From: DATFNI01 sp963787205 | GTDB lineage: Bacteria > Bacteroidota > Rhodothermia > Balneolales > DATFMH01 | Reading direction: 5' to 3' | Length of the DNA stretch: 64,000 nucleotides | NCBI GenBank assembly: GCA_963787205.1 | Contig: CAWBCD010000015.1 | Coordinates: forward strand, 124,001 to 188,000 | Part shown: in pieces, positions 55,407 through 64,000 of the stretch | Layout: every line of letters starts with the position of its first letter | How positions within the stretch are numbered: the stretch's first letter is position 1 | The notes under the pieces: model-generated | Databases searched by the model: none | The model's input: the letters and a program-made list of their open reading frames with translations, nothing else | What the model was told of the DNA's origin: nothing | Position numbers and translations under genes: made by a program

Positions 55407-56072
55407 ATGAAGTTGACCAGTAAAAGATTCTTCTCTATGGCTGTAGTTCTCAGTATTGCCTCGTTGGCAATGGTAAACCTGCGGAGTAACATACACGGCA
55501 AAGTGGTGTGTTTTGGTGATTCAATCACGCATGGTGCCCACGTCAATGGGCGCAGTTGGGTGTATTTCCTCGAACAAGACCACGGCAGCGATGCCGATTT
55601 CATTAATGCCGGGCGTAACGGAAGAAAAACCTCGGATAAACTGGAGTTGCTGCCGGTATTGAAGAAGAATCCGAATGCAAACTACTACCTGATTTTCCTG
55701 GGAGTCAATGACTTGAAGAACGGTACGGAAGCAATGGTTAACGATTGCGTGAAAAACATGAAATGGATGATTACGCATATCCAGAAGACCGATCCGAAAG
55801 CGAAAATTGTGATCCTGGCGCCATCCAACATCAATCTTAAGACCATGGCCCAGTACAATGTCAGGAAAAAGTACAACGAGAATACCCAGAAGTCTCTCTA
55901 CAAGCTTGAAAAGCGATACAAGGAACTGGCCAAAGAGGATCACCTGGGATTCATATCGCTGCTTCATACCGTATCACCGCCCAATTATGTAGACGGACTT
56001 CATCCGGATATCAAGGGGCAGAAGCAGATCGCTGCCAAGGTTTGGGAAGGTTTGAACAAGCTGTATAACTGA
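55407..56072 (+). CDS. SGNH/GDSL-type esterase
   Basis: 221 residues. Signal-anchor N-terminus (FFSMAVVLSIASLAMV). Block I VVCFGDSITHGA (Ser about 38), block III FLGVNDLKNG with Asn, and block V DGLHPDIKGQ with Asp and His: the full set of SGNH hydrolase residues. It probably removes acetyl groups from a plant carbohydrate in this pectin locus; the exact ester is unknown. Starts 12 bases after the pectate lyase. Confidence 0.85.
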   Translation: MKLTSKRFFSMAVVLSIASLAMVNLRSNIHGKVVCFGDSITHGAHVNGRSWVYFLEQDHGSDADFINAGRNGRKTSDKLELLPVLKKNPNANYYLIFLGVNDLKNGTEAMVNDCVKNMKWMITHIQKTDPKAKIVILAPSNINLKTMAQYNVRKKYNENTQKSLYKLEKRYKELAKEDHLGFISLLHTVSPPNYVDGLHPDIKGQKQIAAKVWEGLNKLYN

Positions 56073-56109
56073 GCCGTCAGCGATTAGCGGTCAGCTTTCA
56101 GCCCCATAT

Positions 56110-56189
56110 GTCGCAAGTCTGAGACTTGTGACAGTATGTAACGTCTTATCCCCCTCGTTTCCATCCCAAATGCTTTCGGGATGGAAACG
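56110..56189. repeat. two palindromic repeats
   Basis: GTCGCAAGTCTGAGACTTGTGAC (56110-56132) and a perfect 12-bp stem CGTTTCCATCCC / GGGATGGAAACG (56156-56189). Neither has a terminator T run. They occupy the gap between the SGNH gene and the CE8 gene. Confidence 0.55.
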
Positions 56190-56229
56190 TAATCCCGAAA
56201 GTTCTGTTTACCCAGAAATCCAGTATTAA

Positions 56230-57283
56230 ATGAAACTACACGACGACATTTTTCACAAATTGAAACGGAGAGTATCCAATAAAGGTTCTGTTAATCCTGT
56301 CCCTGTTTCTCCTGCTGCAATCCAACTGTTTTGCCAGACCAGGCCAAGCCACAGCCAAAGAAAAATCAGCGTCCTACAAAACGCACTATACCGTGGCCAA
56401 GGATGGAAGCGGCGATTTTACCACCATACAGGCAGCGATAGATGCGTGTAAGTCGTTTCCATATAAGCGAATTACGATCTACATCAAAAATGGTGTGTAC
56501 CATGAGAAAGTGAGAGTGCCGCAGTGGAATTCAAAAGTGACACTGATCGGTGAGAGTAAAGATAAAACCATCATCACTTATGGCGATTATTTCGGGAAAA
56601 TTCACCGGGGACCCAACAGCACATTTTTTACCTACACGCTTCAGGTCGATGGGAATGATTTTCGTGCAAAAAATCTGACCGTTGAGAATAGTGCGGGTCC
56701 TGTCGGGCAGGCCATCGCACTGGATGTGGAAGCCGACCGGTGTTCCTTTGTGAACTGCCGGATTCTGGGCAACCAGGACACTGTATATCTCACTGGTGTA
56801 GGCTTCAGGGATTATTTCAAAGATTGTTTTATCGATGGTACGACCGATTTTATCTTCGGTCAGGCAACATCCATGTTTGAAGACTGCACGATTGAAATCA
56901 AGGCGAATTCCTATTACACGGCCGCTTCGACACCCAAAGGCGTTCCGTTTGGTTTTGTTTTCAAGGACTGCAAACTTACGGCTGCTTCAGGAGTAAATCA
57001 GGTATTTTTGGGTCGACCATGGCGCGACTATGCTAAAACGGTGTACATCAACTGCTGGATGGGCAAACAGGTTCGTCCGAAAGGCTGGTACAACTGGAAT
57101 AGCAAACGAGCTGAGAAAGAGACGTTTTATGCGGAATATGACAGCAAAGGACCGGGAGCGTATCCATCGGCACGAGTACCTTGGTCGCATCAGCTAACAA
57201 AACAGCAAGCGGCGAAATACACCTTGAATGACATCTTTGATGGGTGGAAACCGGAAGTTGGTGATATGAGAAATAAGGAATAA
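56230..57283 (+). CDS. CE8 pectin methylesterase (second copy), start region shifted
   Basis: Catalytic part of 296 residues from GTG 56393: AKDGSGDFTTIQA, LGNQDTVYL, DGTTDFIFGQ (catalytic Asp), LGRPWRDYAKTV. The same frame runs upstream to 56264 and encodes a strong signal sequence, VLLILSLFLLLQSNCFA, but has no ATG, GTG or TTG. A start with basic residues (KLKRRVS) exists one base away in the frame of ATG 56230 or TTG 56260, so a +1 change near 56274-56280 (TCC A ATA) is likely. It hydrolyses the methyl esters of homogalacturonan. Confidence 0.82.
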
Positions 57284-57522
57284 GGAAATAGCAGTCAGAC
57301 GGTTTGGACCGTCAGACCGCTGTATAAACCTGCTATGGTTCAGGCGATGATGCTTAAACCAGCGTGGGATGCCAAGCGTGTCGCCAATGACAAAGACGTT
57401 CATATTTGAATCAGCCAGAAATTGTGAAACCGTGGGCCAATCCCCCCCGGCCCCCTTCGCCAAGGGGGAATAGAATGCCAACTTACGTTGGATAAACCCA
57501 CAAGTCATAATCTTTACAATTG
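57284..57522. repeat. intergenic stretch with hairpin and CCCCC repeat
   Basis: GACGGT-TTGG-ACCGTC hairpin at 57298-57313, then a CCCCCCCGGCCCCCTTCGCC / AAGGGGGA element (57441-57469). No gene recognised. Confidence 0.5.
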
Positions 57523-58305
57523 ATGCAAAAAGATCCATTTAAAAAAACGATTCTGAACTTTGGTATCATTGCCATCCTTCTGCTGCTATCCGGATTTGTT
57601 TTCCCAAAACCAAAGAAGATAACTGTTTACCTGATCGGCGATTCGACGGTTGCCGACAAAGAGGTAAAAGCGTATCCGGAAACCGGCTGGGGCATGCCTT
57701 TTCATTACTTTTTTGATTCCGGGGTCACCGTAGATAACCGGGCTAAAAACGGCAGAAGCACGCGTACATTTATAGAGGAAGGCCGGTGGAAACCGGTCTA
57801 TGATCATCTGAAAGATGGTGATTATGTGCTGATCCAATTCGGACACAATGACGAAGTGAAGACCAAGAAGAGTTATACGACGCCGGATCATTTTGTGGCC
57901 AACCTTGTAAAGTTTGTCACGGAAACCAGGGAGAAAAAGGCCCATCCCGTATTGATAACCCCTGTGGCGCGCCGGCGATTTGATTCCAGCGGTCGTGCCT
58001 ATGATACGCATACCGTATATGCACCCCTGGTAAGAAAAGTGGCCCGCGAGTATCATGTTCCCTTAATTGATCTGGACAAGACCAGTTTGCAATTGCTTCA
58101 GAAATTCGGGCCTGAGAAATCAGCATACCTGTATAATCACCTGGCTCCCGGCGAGAACCCTCATTACCCGGATGGCAGAAAGGACAATACCCATTTCAGC
58201 GAGCTTGGCGCCCGAAGGATGGCTGAGTTAGTGATTGATGGAATCAAAAAACTGCACCTGGGACTGGCACAAAGAATCCGGCATATGCAGCCAAAGTCAA
58301 AATAG
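57523..58305 (+). CDS. CE12 rhamnogalacturonan acetylesterase-like SGNH enzyme
   Basis: 260 residues from ATG 57523. One N-terminal hydrophobic segment (signal). Blocks: YLIGDSTVAD (Ser about 41), NGRSTRTFIEEGRW, QFGHNDEVK and DNTHFSELGARRMAELV (catalytic Asp and His). All are diagnostic of CE12, which removes acetyl esters from rhamnogalacturonan. It has a paralogue at 58535. Confidence 0.9.
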   Translation: MQKDPFKKTILNFGIIAILLLLSGFVFPKPKKITVYLIGDSTVADKEVKAYPETGWGMPFHYFFDSGVTVDNRAKNGRSTRTFIEEGRWKPVYDHLKDGDYVLIQFGHNDEVKTKKSYTTPDHFVANLVKFVTETREKKAHPVLITPVARRRFDSSGRAYDTHTVYAPLVRKVAREYHVPLIDLDKTSLQLLQKFGPEKSAYLYNHLAPGENPHYPDGRKDNTHFSELGARRMAELVIDGIKKLHLGLAQRIRHMQPKSK

Positions 58306-58375
58306 AACTTGTTAAATATTATAAAAACAAATGGTTATATATCAATTACATCTACAGTCCACCCAAAGGTAATAT

Positions 58376-58470
58376 GACACAGAGTTCACGAAGATGACAC
58401 AGAGAACCACAGATAATATTCAAGATAGAAACTTTGTGGTCCTCTGGGGTTCTCGGTGTCCTCAGTGTTC
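58376..58470. repeat. CACAGAG inverted repeat
   Basis: Left arm GACACAGAGTTCACGAAGAT then GACACAGAGAACCACAGA (58376-58412) and right arm TTTGTGGTCCTCTGGGGTT then CTCGGTGTCCTCAGTGTTCC (58433-58470) pair imperfectly, giving a long hairpin around about 20 bases. A poorer copy is at 6385. Confidence 0.6.
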
Positions 58471-58534
58471 CTTTTTTAATTAAACAATATGTTGGAGCCT
58501 TGATGTATTTGTGGCGGGTTGTAATCATTAAATC

Positions 58535-59305
58535 ATGTTACATAAGATGATCAATAACAGATATAAAATTGCGGGCATACTTGGAGTCCTGCTGCTTTTT
58601 CTGGCACCACATCCTAAAAAGAAAGTGACCATTTGGATGATCGGTGATTCCACGATGTGCCAGTATAAACACAGCCGTTTTCCACTTACCGGATGGGGCA
58701 TGCCGTTCGCCGACTACTTCGATTCATCGGTGACAATCAAGAACAGGGCAAAAGGAGGGAGGAGTACGCGGACATTTCTCTCTGAGGGCCGCTGGACCCC
58801 GATTGTGGCCAGCCTGCAAAAAGGAGATTATGTGCTGATTCAGTTTGGCCACAATGATGAGGCTAAAAATTACCCCGATCGCTACACACCACCGAATGCT
58901 TATCGCAAGAACCTGATCAAATTCATAACTGAGGCGAGAAGCAAAGAGGCTATCCCGGTATTAATCACACCTGTCTCCCGGAGATATTTTGACAAAACCG
59001 GCCACATCAAGGAAACGCATGTTCCGTATTCCGGAATTGTTAGAGATCTGGGGAAAGCCTACCACGTGCCGGTTATCGATCTGGATGAGATGAGCCGGAG
59101 ACTATATCAGCAGTATGGTCCGGAAAATTCAAAGTTGTTATTCATGCAGCTAAAAAAAGGCGAAGATCCCAACTATCCGAACGGGATCCACGATAATACT
59201 CATTTTGATGCCTATGGGGCCCGGCATATTGCCGAACTGGTGTTGCAGGCTATCCGGGAAGACCAATCCCTTAACGGATTGGCAGAAAGAGTTGTAACGA
59301 AGTAG
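58535..59305 (+). CDS. CE12 rhamnogalacturonan acetylesterase-like SGNH enzyme (second copy)
   Basis: 256 residues; start could also be ATG 58547. Hydrophobic N-terminus (IAGILGVLLLFLAP). Blocks MIGDSTMCQ, GGRSTRTFLSEGRW, QFGHNDEAK and DNTHFDAYGARHIAELV carry the SGNH residues. A full-length paralogue of the previous gene. It is followed after 11 bases by CE8 number three. Confidence 0.9.
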   Translation: MLHKMINNRYKIAGILGVLLLFLAPHPKKKVTIWMIGDSTMCQYKHSRFPLTGWGMPFADYFDSSVTIKNRAKGGRSTRTFLSEGRWTPIVASLQKGDYVLIQFGHNDEAKNYPDRYTPPNAYRKNLIKFITEARSKEAIPVLITPVSRRYFDKTGHIKETHVPYSGIVRDLGKAYHVPVIDLDEMSRRLYQQYGPENSKLLFMQLKKGEDPNYPNGIHDNTHFDAYGARHIAELVLQAIREDQSLNGLAERVVTK

Positions 59306-59316
59306 GAGATTGTGTT

Positions 59317-60285
59317 ATGAAACGTTTACTATTGCTGTGTTTGATGATCGGAATAGCCCGGGTTGCCAGTGCGCAACAGGGCAAACGCATCGTGGTCGCT
59401 AAAGATGGAAGCGGAGATTTTACGACGGTGCAGGCGGCTTTCAACGCTGTACCGCTGCACAATCACACGCCCATTACAATCTACGTGAAAGATGGGGTGT
59501 ATAAAGAGAAGCTGCACCTGGCTGCGACGAAGAATAATGTTACACTCATAGGCCAGGATCGCTTCAATACGATACTCACTTATGATGATCACACCGGAAA
59601 AGTAGTTGCTCCGGGTGATACGATCAATACGCGAACTTCACACAGTTTTCTTATGGCTGCCAATGACTTTACGGCCAAAAATATCACGTTTCAAAACAAC
59701 GCCGGTTTTTATGCCGGACAGGCGGTGGCCGTTGAGGTCCGTGGTGATAAGGCGGCATTTATCGACTGCAGGATCATTGGGAATCAGGACATTTTGTTTA
59801 CCAATAACCCTAACAGCCGGGAGTATTACAAGAATTGCTACCTGTCGGGAACGACCGATTTTATCTTCGGTTCGGCGACGGCATTCTTTGACCAGTGCCG
59901 CATTCACAGCAAAAAGGACTCTCATGTCACGGCCGCGTCCACACCGAAGGATGATCCCTACGGGTATGTCTTTTATGACTGCGAGCTGACAGGTGATCCG
60001 TCGGTTACGAACGCTTCACTAGGCAGACCGTGGCGGCCGTATGCCAGCGTGACCTATCTGCATTGCTACATCGGCAGTGATATTCGTCCGGCTGGCTGGT
60101 CGAACTGGCATCAAACCGACCGGTACAAAACGGCACGTTACTCAGAATACAAGGATTACGGACCCGGTGCGAAGCCTACGCAAAGAGTCAAATGGTCGCA
60201 CCAGTTGACAGCTCAGCAGGCAAAGCAGTACACCATCAAAAAAGTACTGGCCGGCTGGGTGCCACCCTGCAGTAAGTGGGAATAG
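59317..60285 (+). CDS. CE8 pectin methylesterase (third copy)
   Basis: 322 residues. Signal peptide ends ARVASAQQG. CE8 motifs VAKDGSGDFTTVQAA, IIGNQDILFT (the usual QDT is QDI), SGTTDFIFGSA (catalytic Asp) and LGRPWRPYASV. The QDI change replaces one of the residues near the active site, so activity might differ from its paralogues. No T9SS tail, so likely periplasmic. Confidence 0.9.
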   Translation: MKRLLLLCLMIGIARVASAQQGKRIVVAKDGSGDFTTVQAAFNAVPLHNHTPITIYVKDGVYKEKLHLAATKNNVTLIGQDRFNTILTYDDHTGKVVAPGDTINTRTSHSFLMAANDFTAKNITFQNNAGFYAGQAVAVEVRGDKAAFIDCRIIGNQDILFTNNPNSREYYKNCYLSGTTDFIFGSATAFFDQCRIHSKKDSHVTAASTPKDDPYGYVFYDCELTGDPSVTNASLGRPWRPYASVTYLHCYIGSDIRPAGWSNWHQTDRYKTARYSEYKDYGPGAKPTQRVKWSHQLTAQQAKQYTIKKVLAGWVPPCSKWE

Positions 60286-60305
60286 ATACATGTGTAGCGC
60301 TTTTT

Positions 60306-60340
60306 ACCCACCCCAACCCCTCCGCAGGAGGGGGTGGGTT
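60306..60340. repeat. CCACCCC palindromic repeat
   Basis: ACCCACCCCAACCCCTCC - GCA - GGAGGGGGTGGGT can form an almost continuous stem. Situated between two CE8 genes. Similar to dispersed CCCC/GGGG elements at 57441. Confidence 0.5.
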
Positions 60341-60449
60341 CTCACGCGTTTCATAGCATCATCCCGATGAAATAATAGGACCTGAATTGTCATATCCATC
60401 AAGACCACACATTTATTATGTTTAAGAATCCCAAACGAACAAACATGCA

Positions 60450-61439
60450 ATGAATAAGTCCGCAAAGACTTTGCTGACTGCACTTATCTCACTGATGCTG
60501 TTCTCAGCAGGGTATGCGAAGAAACCGCACAATGCCGATTTTGTTGTTGCAAAGGACGGGAGTGGGGATTTCACAACGGTACAGGCGGCAATTAATGCGG
60601 TGCCGGATTTCAGGAAGAAGACGACCGTGATCTACATTAAAGACGGCGTATACAAAGAAAAGCTGATTCTGCCGACCTCGAAGACGAATGTCACCTTTAT
60701 CGGGGAGGATGTAAACAAAACCATTCTGACGTACGACGACTATGCGTCAAAGAAGAATCGTTTTGGCGAGGAAATGGGTACATCCGGCTCATCCAGTTTT
60801 TTTGTTTTTGGAAGTAACTTCACAGCAAAGAATATTACGTTTCAAAATTCGTCCGGTCCAGTCGGACAAGCTGTCGCCATTCGCGTTGACGGGGATCAGG
60901 CCGTTTTTATCAACTGTCATTTCCTGGGTTTTCAGGACACAGTTTATACTCATGGCCGCAAGAGCCGCCAGTTTTATAAAGATTGCTATATCGAAGGTAC
61001 CGTGGACTTCATCTTTGGCTGGTCGACGGCGGTTTTCGAGGATTGTACGATCAACTGTAAGACCAACGGGTATGTGACTGCGGCATCCACGCCTATGGAT
61101 TCTGATTACGGCTATGTGTTCAAAAACTGTCATATCGCGGGGAAGGCCGCTGCCAATACCTACTACCTGGGACGGCCATGGCGGGCGTATGCAAAAGTAG
61201 TGTACATGAACTGCTACCTGGGGAAACAGATTAAGCCTGCAGGGTGGTCCAACTGGCACGGCACCGACCGGGATAAGACGGCGTATTACGCAGAATATCA
61301 TGACAATGGTCCAGGCAGCAATCCTTATCAGAGGGTTAAATGGTCGCACCAACTGACCAAGGAACAGGCAAATAAATATTCACTTAAAAAAATCTTCAAC
61401 GGCTGGGATCCGACGGCCGAATCGAATGGGAGTAAATGA
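60450..61439 (+). CDS. CE8 pectin methylesterase (fourth copy)
   Basis: 329 residues. Signal peptide ends LFSAGYAKK. CE8 motifs VAKDGSGDFTTVQAA, LGFQDTVYT, EGTVDFIFGWS (catalytic Asp) and LGRPWRAYAKV. Overlaps the next gene by four bases (ATGA), so the two are translationally coupled. Confidence 0.92.
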   Translation: MNKSAKTLLTALISLMLFSAGYAKKPHNADFVVAKDGSGDFTTVQAAINAVPDFRKKTTVIYIKDGVYKEKLILPTSKTNVTFIGEDVNKTILTYDDYASKKNRFGEEMGTSGSSSFFVFGSNFTAKNITFQNSSGPVGQAVAIRVDGDQAVFINCHFLGFQDTVYTHGRKSRQFYKDCYIEGTVDFIFGWSTAVFEDCTINCKTNGYVTAASTPMDSDYGYVFKNCHIAGKAAANTYYLGRPWRAYAKVVYMNCYLGKQIKPAGWSNWHGTDRDKTAYYAEYHDNGPGSNPYQRVKWSHQLTKEQANKYSLKKIFNGWDPTAESNGSK

Positions 61440-63450
61440 TGAAGAAATCTATCCGGCATGTACTCATAACTGCTACAATTCTGTTTTTCGCTTTCGGACC
61501 AGCCCTTGCCCAAAAAAAATACAAGGTACTGCCGTGGAAGAGCCAGATCACCGAGTTTCAGTACCTGATGCAGCATGTACATCAGCAGTACAAGCAGCGT
61601 TTGGAAGATTTGAATGCGGCTATCGAATCGCCCATTTCAATGCGTGAGTATCGAAGTAGCCGAATGGAGCGATTTCTTAAATACTCGGAGATCTTCCGTC
61701 CGAGAACGCCATTGCATGCCGAGGTCACCGGCCGAATCCAACGTGATGGATATCATATTGAAAAGGTGATTTACCAGAGTTTCCCGCAATCATCATGTAA
61801 CGGCGAATTTATACGTTCCGGATGGCAAGGGACCATTTCCAGGAGTTCTGTTTTTCTGCGGACATGAGATGACCTCCAAGGCAACACCCATCCTATCAGA
61901 AGACGGCCATTCTGTTTGCGACTCATGGTTTTGTTGTGCTGGTGATCGACCCGATCTCACAGAGCGAACGTATCCAGCTTACAGACAAACAGGGGCATAA
62001 CCTAACGCGAGGTGCTACAACTGAGCACACTATGCTGAATGCCGGTTCCAATCTCGTCGGTACGAGCGTAGTGGCTTATCAATTGTGGGATAATGAACGC
62101 GGACTCGATTACCTTCTCTCGCGGCCCGAAGTTGATACGACACGCATCGGTGTTGTTGGAAATTCCGGTGGTGGGACGCAGACGACCTATTTTATGGCCT
62201 ACGAACCTCGTGCGAAGGTTGCTGCACCCTGCAGTTTTGTGACCCGGCGTACTAAGGTGTTCCTGACCATTGGTCCACAGGACGGTTGCTGGTGGATGCC
62301 CTTCGAAGGCCGTGAACAGCTGGATATCGGCGATTACCTGATTATGCATGCTCCTAAACCGCTGCTGATTCTCTCGGCCCGTTATGACTTCTTCAACTAC
62401 GTCGGAACTGAGGAAACCTACGATAAAATGAAGCAGGTCTATCGTACACTGGGAGCACCGGAAAAAGTGAAAAAGTTTACCTGGAGTGACGGACATGGTA
62501 TCTCAAAACCCAAACGTGAGGCTGTCGTCACCTGGTTTCGCCGTTGGTTTTATAATGATACTACGAAAGTTAAGGAAGGTGATCTTAATATACTGACCCC
62601 GAAAGAGTTGCAATGCACTCGAACCGGGCAGGTCAATACCAGTTTTCCGAATGAGGTCGATGTTCAGGATCATAACCTGACGATTGCGGATAGCCTCAGG
62701 AAAGTTAGGAAAGCCTTTCAGGAACATAGCACGCATGACGAGTTTCTGGCACAGATCCGTAAGACGCTTGGCTTGCCGGCCAGTGATAATACGCAGGTTA
62801 ATCTTGAATGGAGGGGTACGGCTGCCAACGGCAGCTATTCTTTTAAGAAAGTGATCATCCGGCGAAAAGGGCAGGTGCCTCTGCCGGCCCTCGTTGCCTA
62901 TCCCAAGGATAAAACTGTTAACAAAGTTGTTGTTTGGTTTGATGAAAAGGGAAAGGCGGTGATTGCCGACAGCACCTCGTTGATGGAAAAATATCTGAAT
63001 GAGGGTGATGCGGTCATACTGGCTGATATGCGAGGCATGGGAGAGACACTGGATCCCAGGCAATACAATGCCTGGAAGTACTACGATCATGAGTACCGGG
63101 ATGTGATGATTTCCCTGCACATCGGGCATCCTTTAATGGGACAAAGGGTCGAGGATGTTTTTACTGTCATGGATTTCATTCACGGTCAGGATCGATTGAA
63201 TGGTAAAGCTGTTGAAATCCACGCAACCGGAACGGCAGCTCCTGCTGTGTTACATGCAGCGGTGTTCAACAAGCACATCTCCAAAATCTATCTCTATCAT
63301 ACCCTCAGCAGTTTTCGCTATATCCTGGAACATCCGAGGATGATGGATGCCTACTCCTATGTGTTGCCCAACGTGTTACGGTATTACGATCTGTCAGATC
63401 TGGTGAAACTGGTCGGCACAGACAAGGTCGTTTATCAAGGCAGTATTTAG
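61436..63450 (+). pseudogene. alpha/beta-hydrolase (acetyl esterase-like) interrupted by two +1 frame changes
   Basis: Three pieces join to one protein of about 670 residues. (1) From 61436: signal peptide ending FGPALAQ, then HIEKVIYQSFP. (2) +1 after CCG at 61786: NHHVTANLYVPDGKG, FPGVLFFCGHEMTSKATP. (3) +1 after CCC at 61889: SYQKTAILFATHGFVVLVIDP, TTRIGVVGNSGGGTQT (nucleophile Ser), SARYDFFN (Asp) and SDGHG (His). A second alpha/beta domain follows. It is related to acetyl-xylan/carbohydrate esterases. Both shifts follow a proline codon. Confidence 0.83.
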
Positions 63451-63513
63451 AGCGTTATTCAACCGGGACAACGGCGCCTCTAATTGAACGCTGTCCCATC
63501 ATAATATGAACGC

Positions 63514-63539
63514 TGTCTCAGGCGTCCTCGCCTGAGACA
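63514..63539. repeat. perfect palindrome CTCAGGCG
   Basis: TGTCTCAGGCG - TCCT - CGCCTGAGACA: 11-bp stem with a four-base loop. TGAACGCTGTC occurs twice just before it. No T run, so more likely a dispersed palindrome than a terminator. Confidence 0.6.
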
Positions 63540-63591
63540 TGAATGGCGCAGTATGTGGTTCTGGTGAAGACGCCAGAATCAGCTTTTTAGT

Positions 63592-63933
63592 TTGAACTCC
63601 TATCTAAAACTGACGTTAACCGCTGATATCAAAAATGTATTTGATATTTATCGATTCATGAAAGTTGAAGGAAATAGAATCATCCTGAGTTTTGATCAGG
63701 TTGATGGCGGTCTTGTTGCAAAGGATGGCAAACTCAATGATTTTGCCATTGCCGGAACCGATCATCACTTTGTATGGGCCCGTGCCAAAATTGAGAATAA
63801 CAAGGTAGTGGTCTGGAGTGGCAAGGTACCTCATACAAGAGTCGTTCGCTATGCATGGGCGGATGATCCGCCTGGAGCAAACCTGTATATCGGAAAAGGA
63901 TTGCCGGCTTCACCCTTCAGTACGGACCAATGA
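63592..63933 (+). pseudogene. C-terminal remnant of a sialate O-acetylesterase-like protein
   Basis: 113 codons matching the end of SASA-family 9-O-acetylesterases: MKVEGNRIILSFDQVDGGL, FVWARAKIENNKVVVWS and VVRYAWADDPPGANLY. The family is usually over 450 residues, and the catalytic SGNH part is missing; a conventional start is absent (TTG). Upstream holds only a palindrome. It is probably a remnant of a larger gene. The last 67 bases (63934-64000) show no gene. Confidence 0.7.
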
Positions 63934-64000
63934 CTCTGTAGCCTACTACCTGAAAAGAGGTTTCGGGAAATGCGTATTGAGATATTCTTTCACGGTCATG

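Noticed and set aside
57194..57538. Minus-strand 114-codon frame after the CE8 gene
   Set aside because: Runs through a hairpin and a CCCCC repeat and into the CE8 gene antisense; no family recognised.

Overview
The window looks like a chromosome segment from a Gram-negative member of the Bacteroidota/Balneolota/Rhodothermota group (FCB superphylum). Evidence: a SusC/SusD pair, several TonB proteins, lipoproteins with clear lipoboxes, and two secreted proteins ending in a type IX secretion (T9SS) sorting domain of the NYPNPFNPTT type, which is common in Balneolota, Rhodothermota and Ignavibacteria. Phylum-level placement is an inference. I saw no rRNA, tRNA or CRISPR array.

Layout. 1-2.6 kb: three tandem TonB-like energy transducers (minus strand, the first cut by the window edge). 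3.1-11.1 kb: two convergent clusters that fit a glucosylglycerate-type compatible-solute system: GT4 plus GH13 phosphorylase on plus; M20-like peptidase, glucosyl-3-phosphoglycerate synthase, GT4 and HAD phosphatase on minus. 11.1-14.4 kb: a gene graveyard with an orphan RHS tip and C-terminal region, two tandem copies of a small membrane protein (possible immunity), a broken gspE/pilB fragment and a palindromic repeat. 14.4-35.8 kb: mostly housekeeping genes: peroxiredoxin, MGMT, a SCO copper protein, e(P4) phosphatase, SufE, an AtuA-like protein, a heterodimeric ABC exporter around an unusual RNase Z, a betaine-lipid pair (btaA/btaB), CysQ, prfB with its programmed frameshift, nadB, coaE and fbp. 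36.3-64 kb: a large pectin utilisation locus.

The pectin locus holds SusC/SusD, three GH28 enzymes, four CE8 pectin methylesterases, a PL10 pectate lyase, GH105, a GH43-like enzyme, three SGNH esterases (two of the CE12 type), an alpha/beta-hydrolase esterase and the tail of a sialate-type acetylesterase. Together these would remove methyl and acetyl groups from pectin, cut the galacturonan backbone outside the cell, import oligomers through SusCD with TonB energy, and finish unsaturated disaccharides with GH105.

Most notable signal: GH43, GH28, PL10, CE8 and the alpha/beta-hydrolase gene are interrupted by about eight reading-frame changes between 49.2 and 61.9 kb, and every one is a net +1 shift, with conserved protein resuming directly in the next frame. 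Four of the shifts follow a proline codon. This could be pseudogenisation, insertion-type sequence error, or recoding; the sequence alone cannot decide. Other points of interest are an accessory domain shared by three adjacent secreted proteins, an RNase Z with a changed metal-ligand residue and an Arg/Asp tail, an M20 protein lacking the usual catalytic Glu pair, and many unrelated families of degenerate palindromic intergenic repeats.
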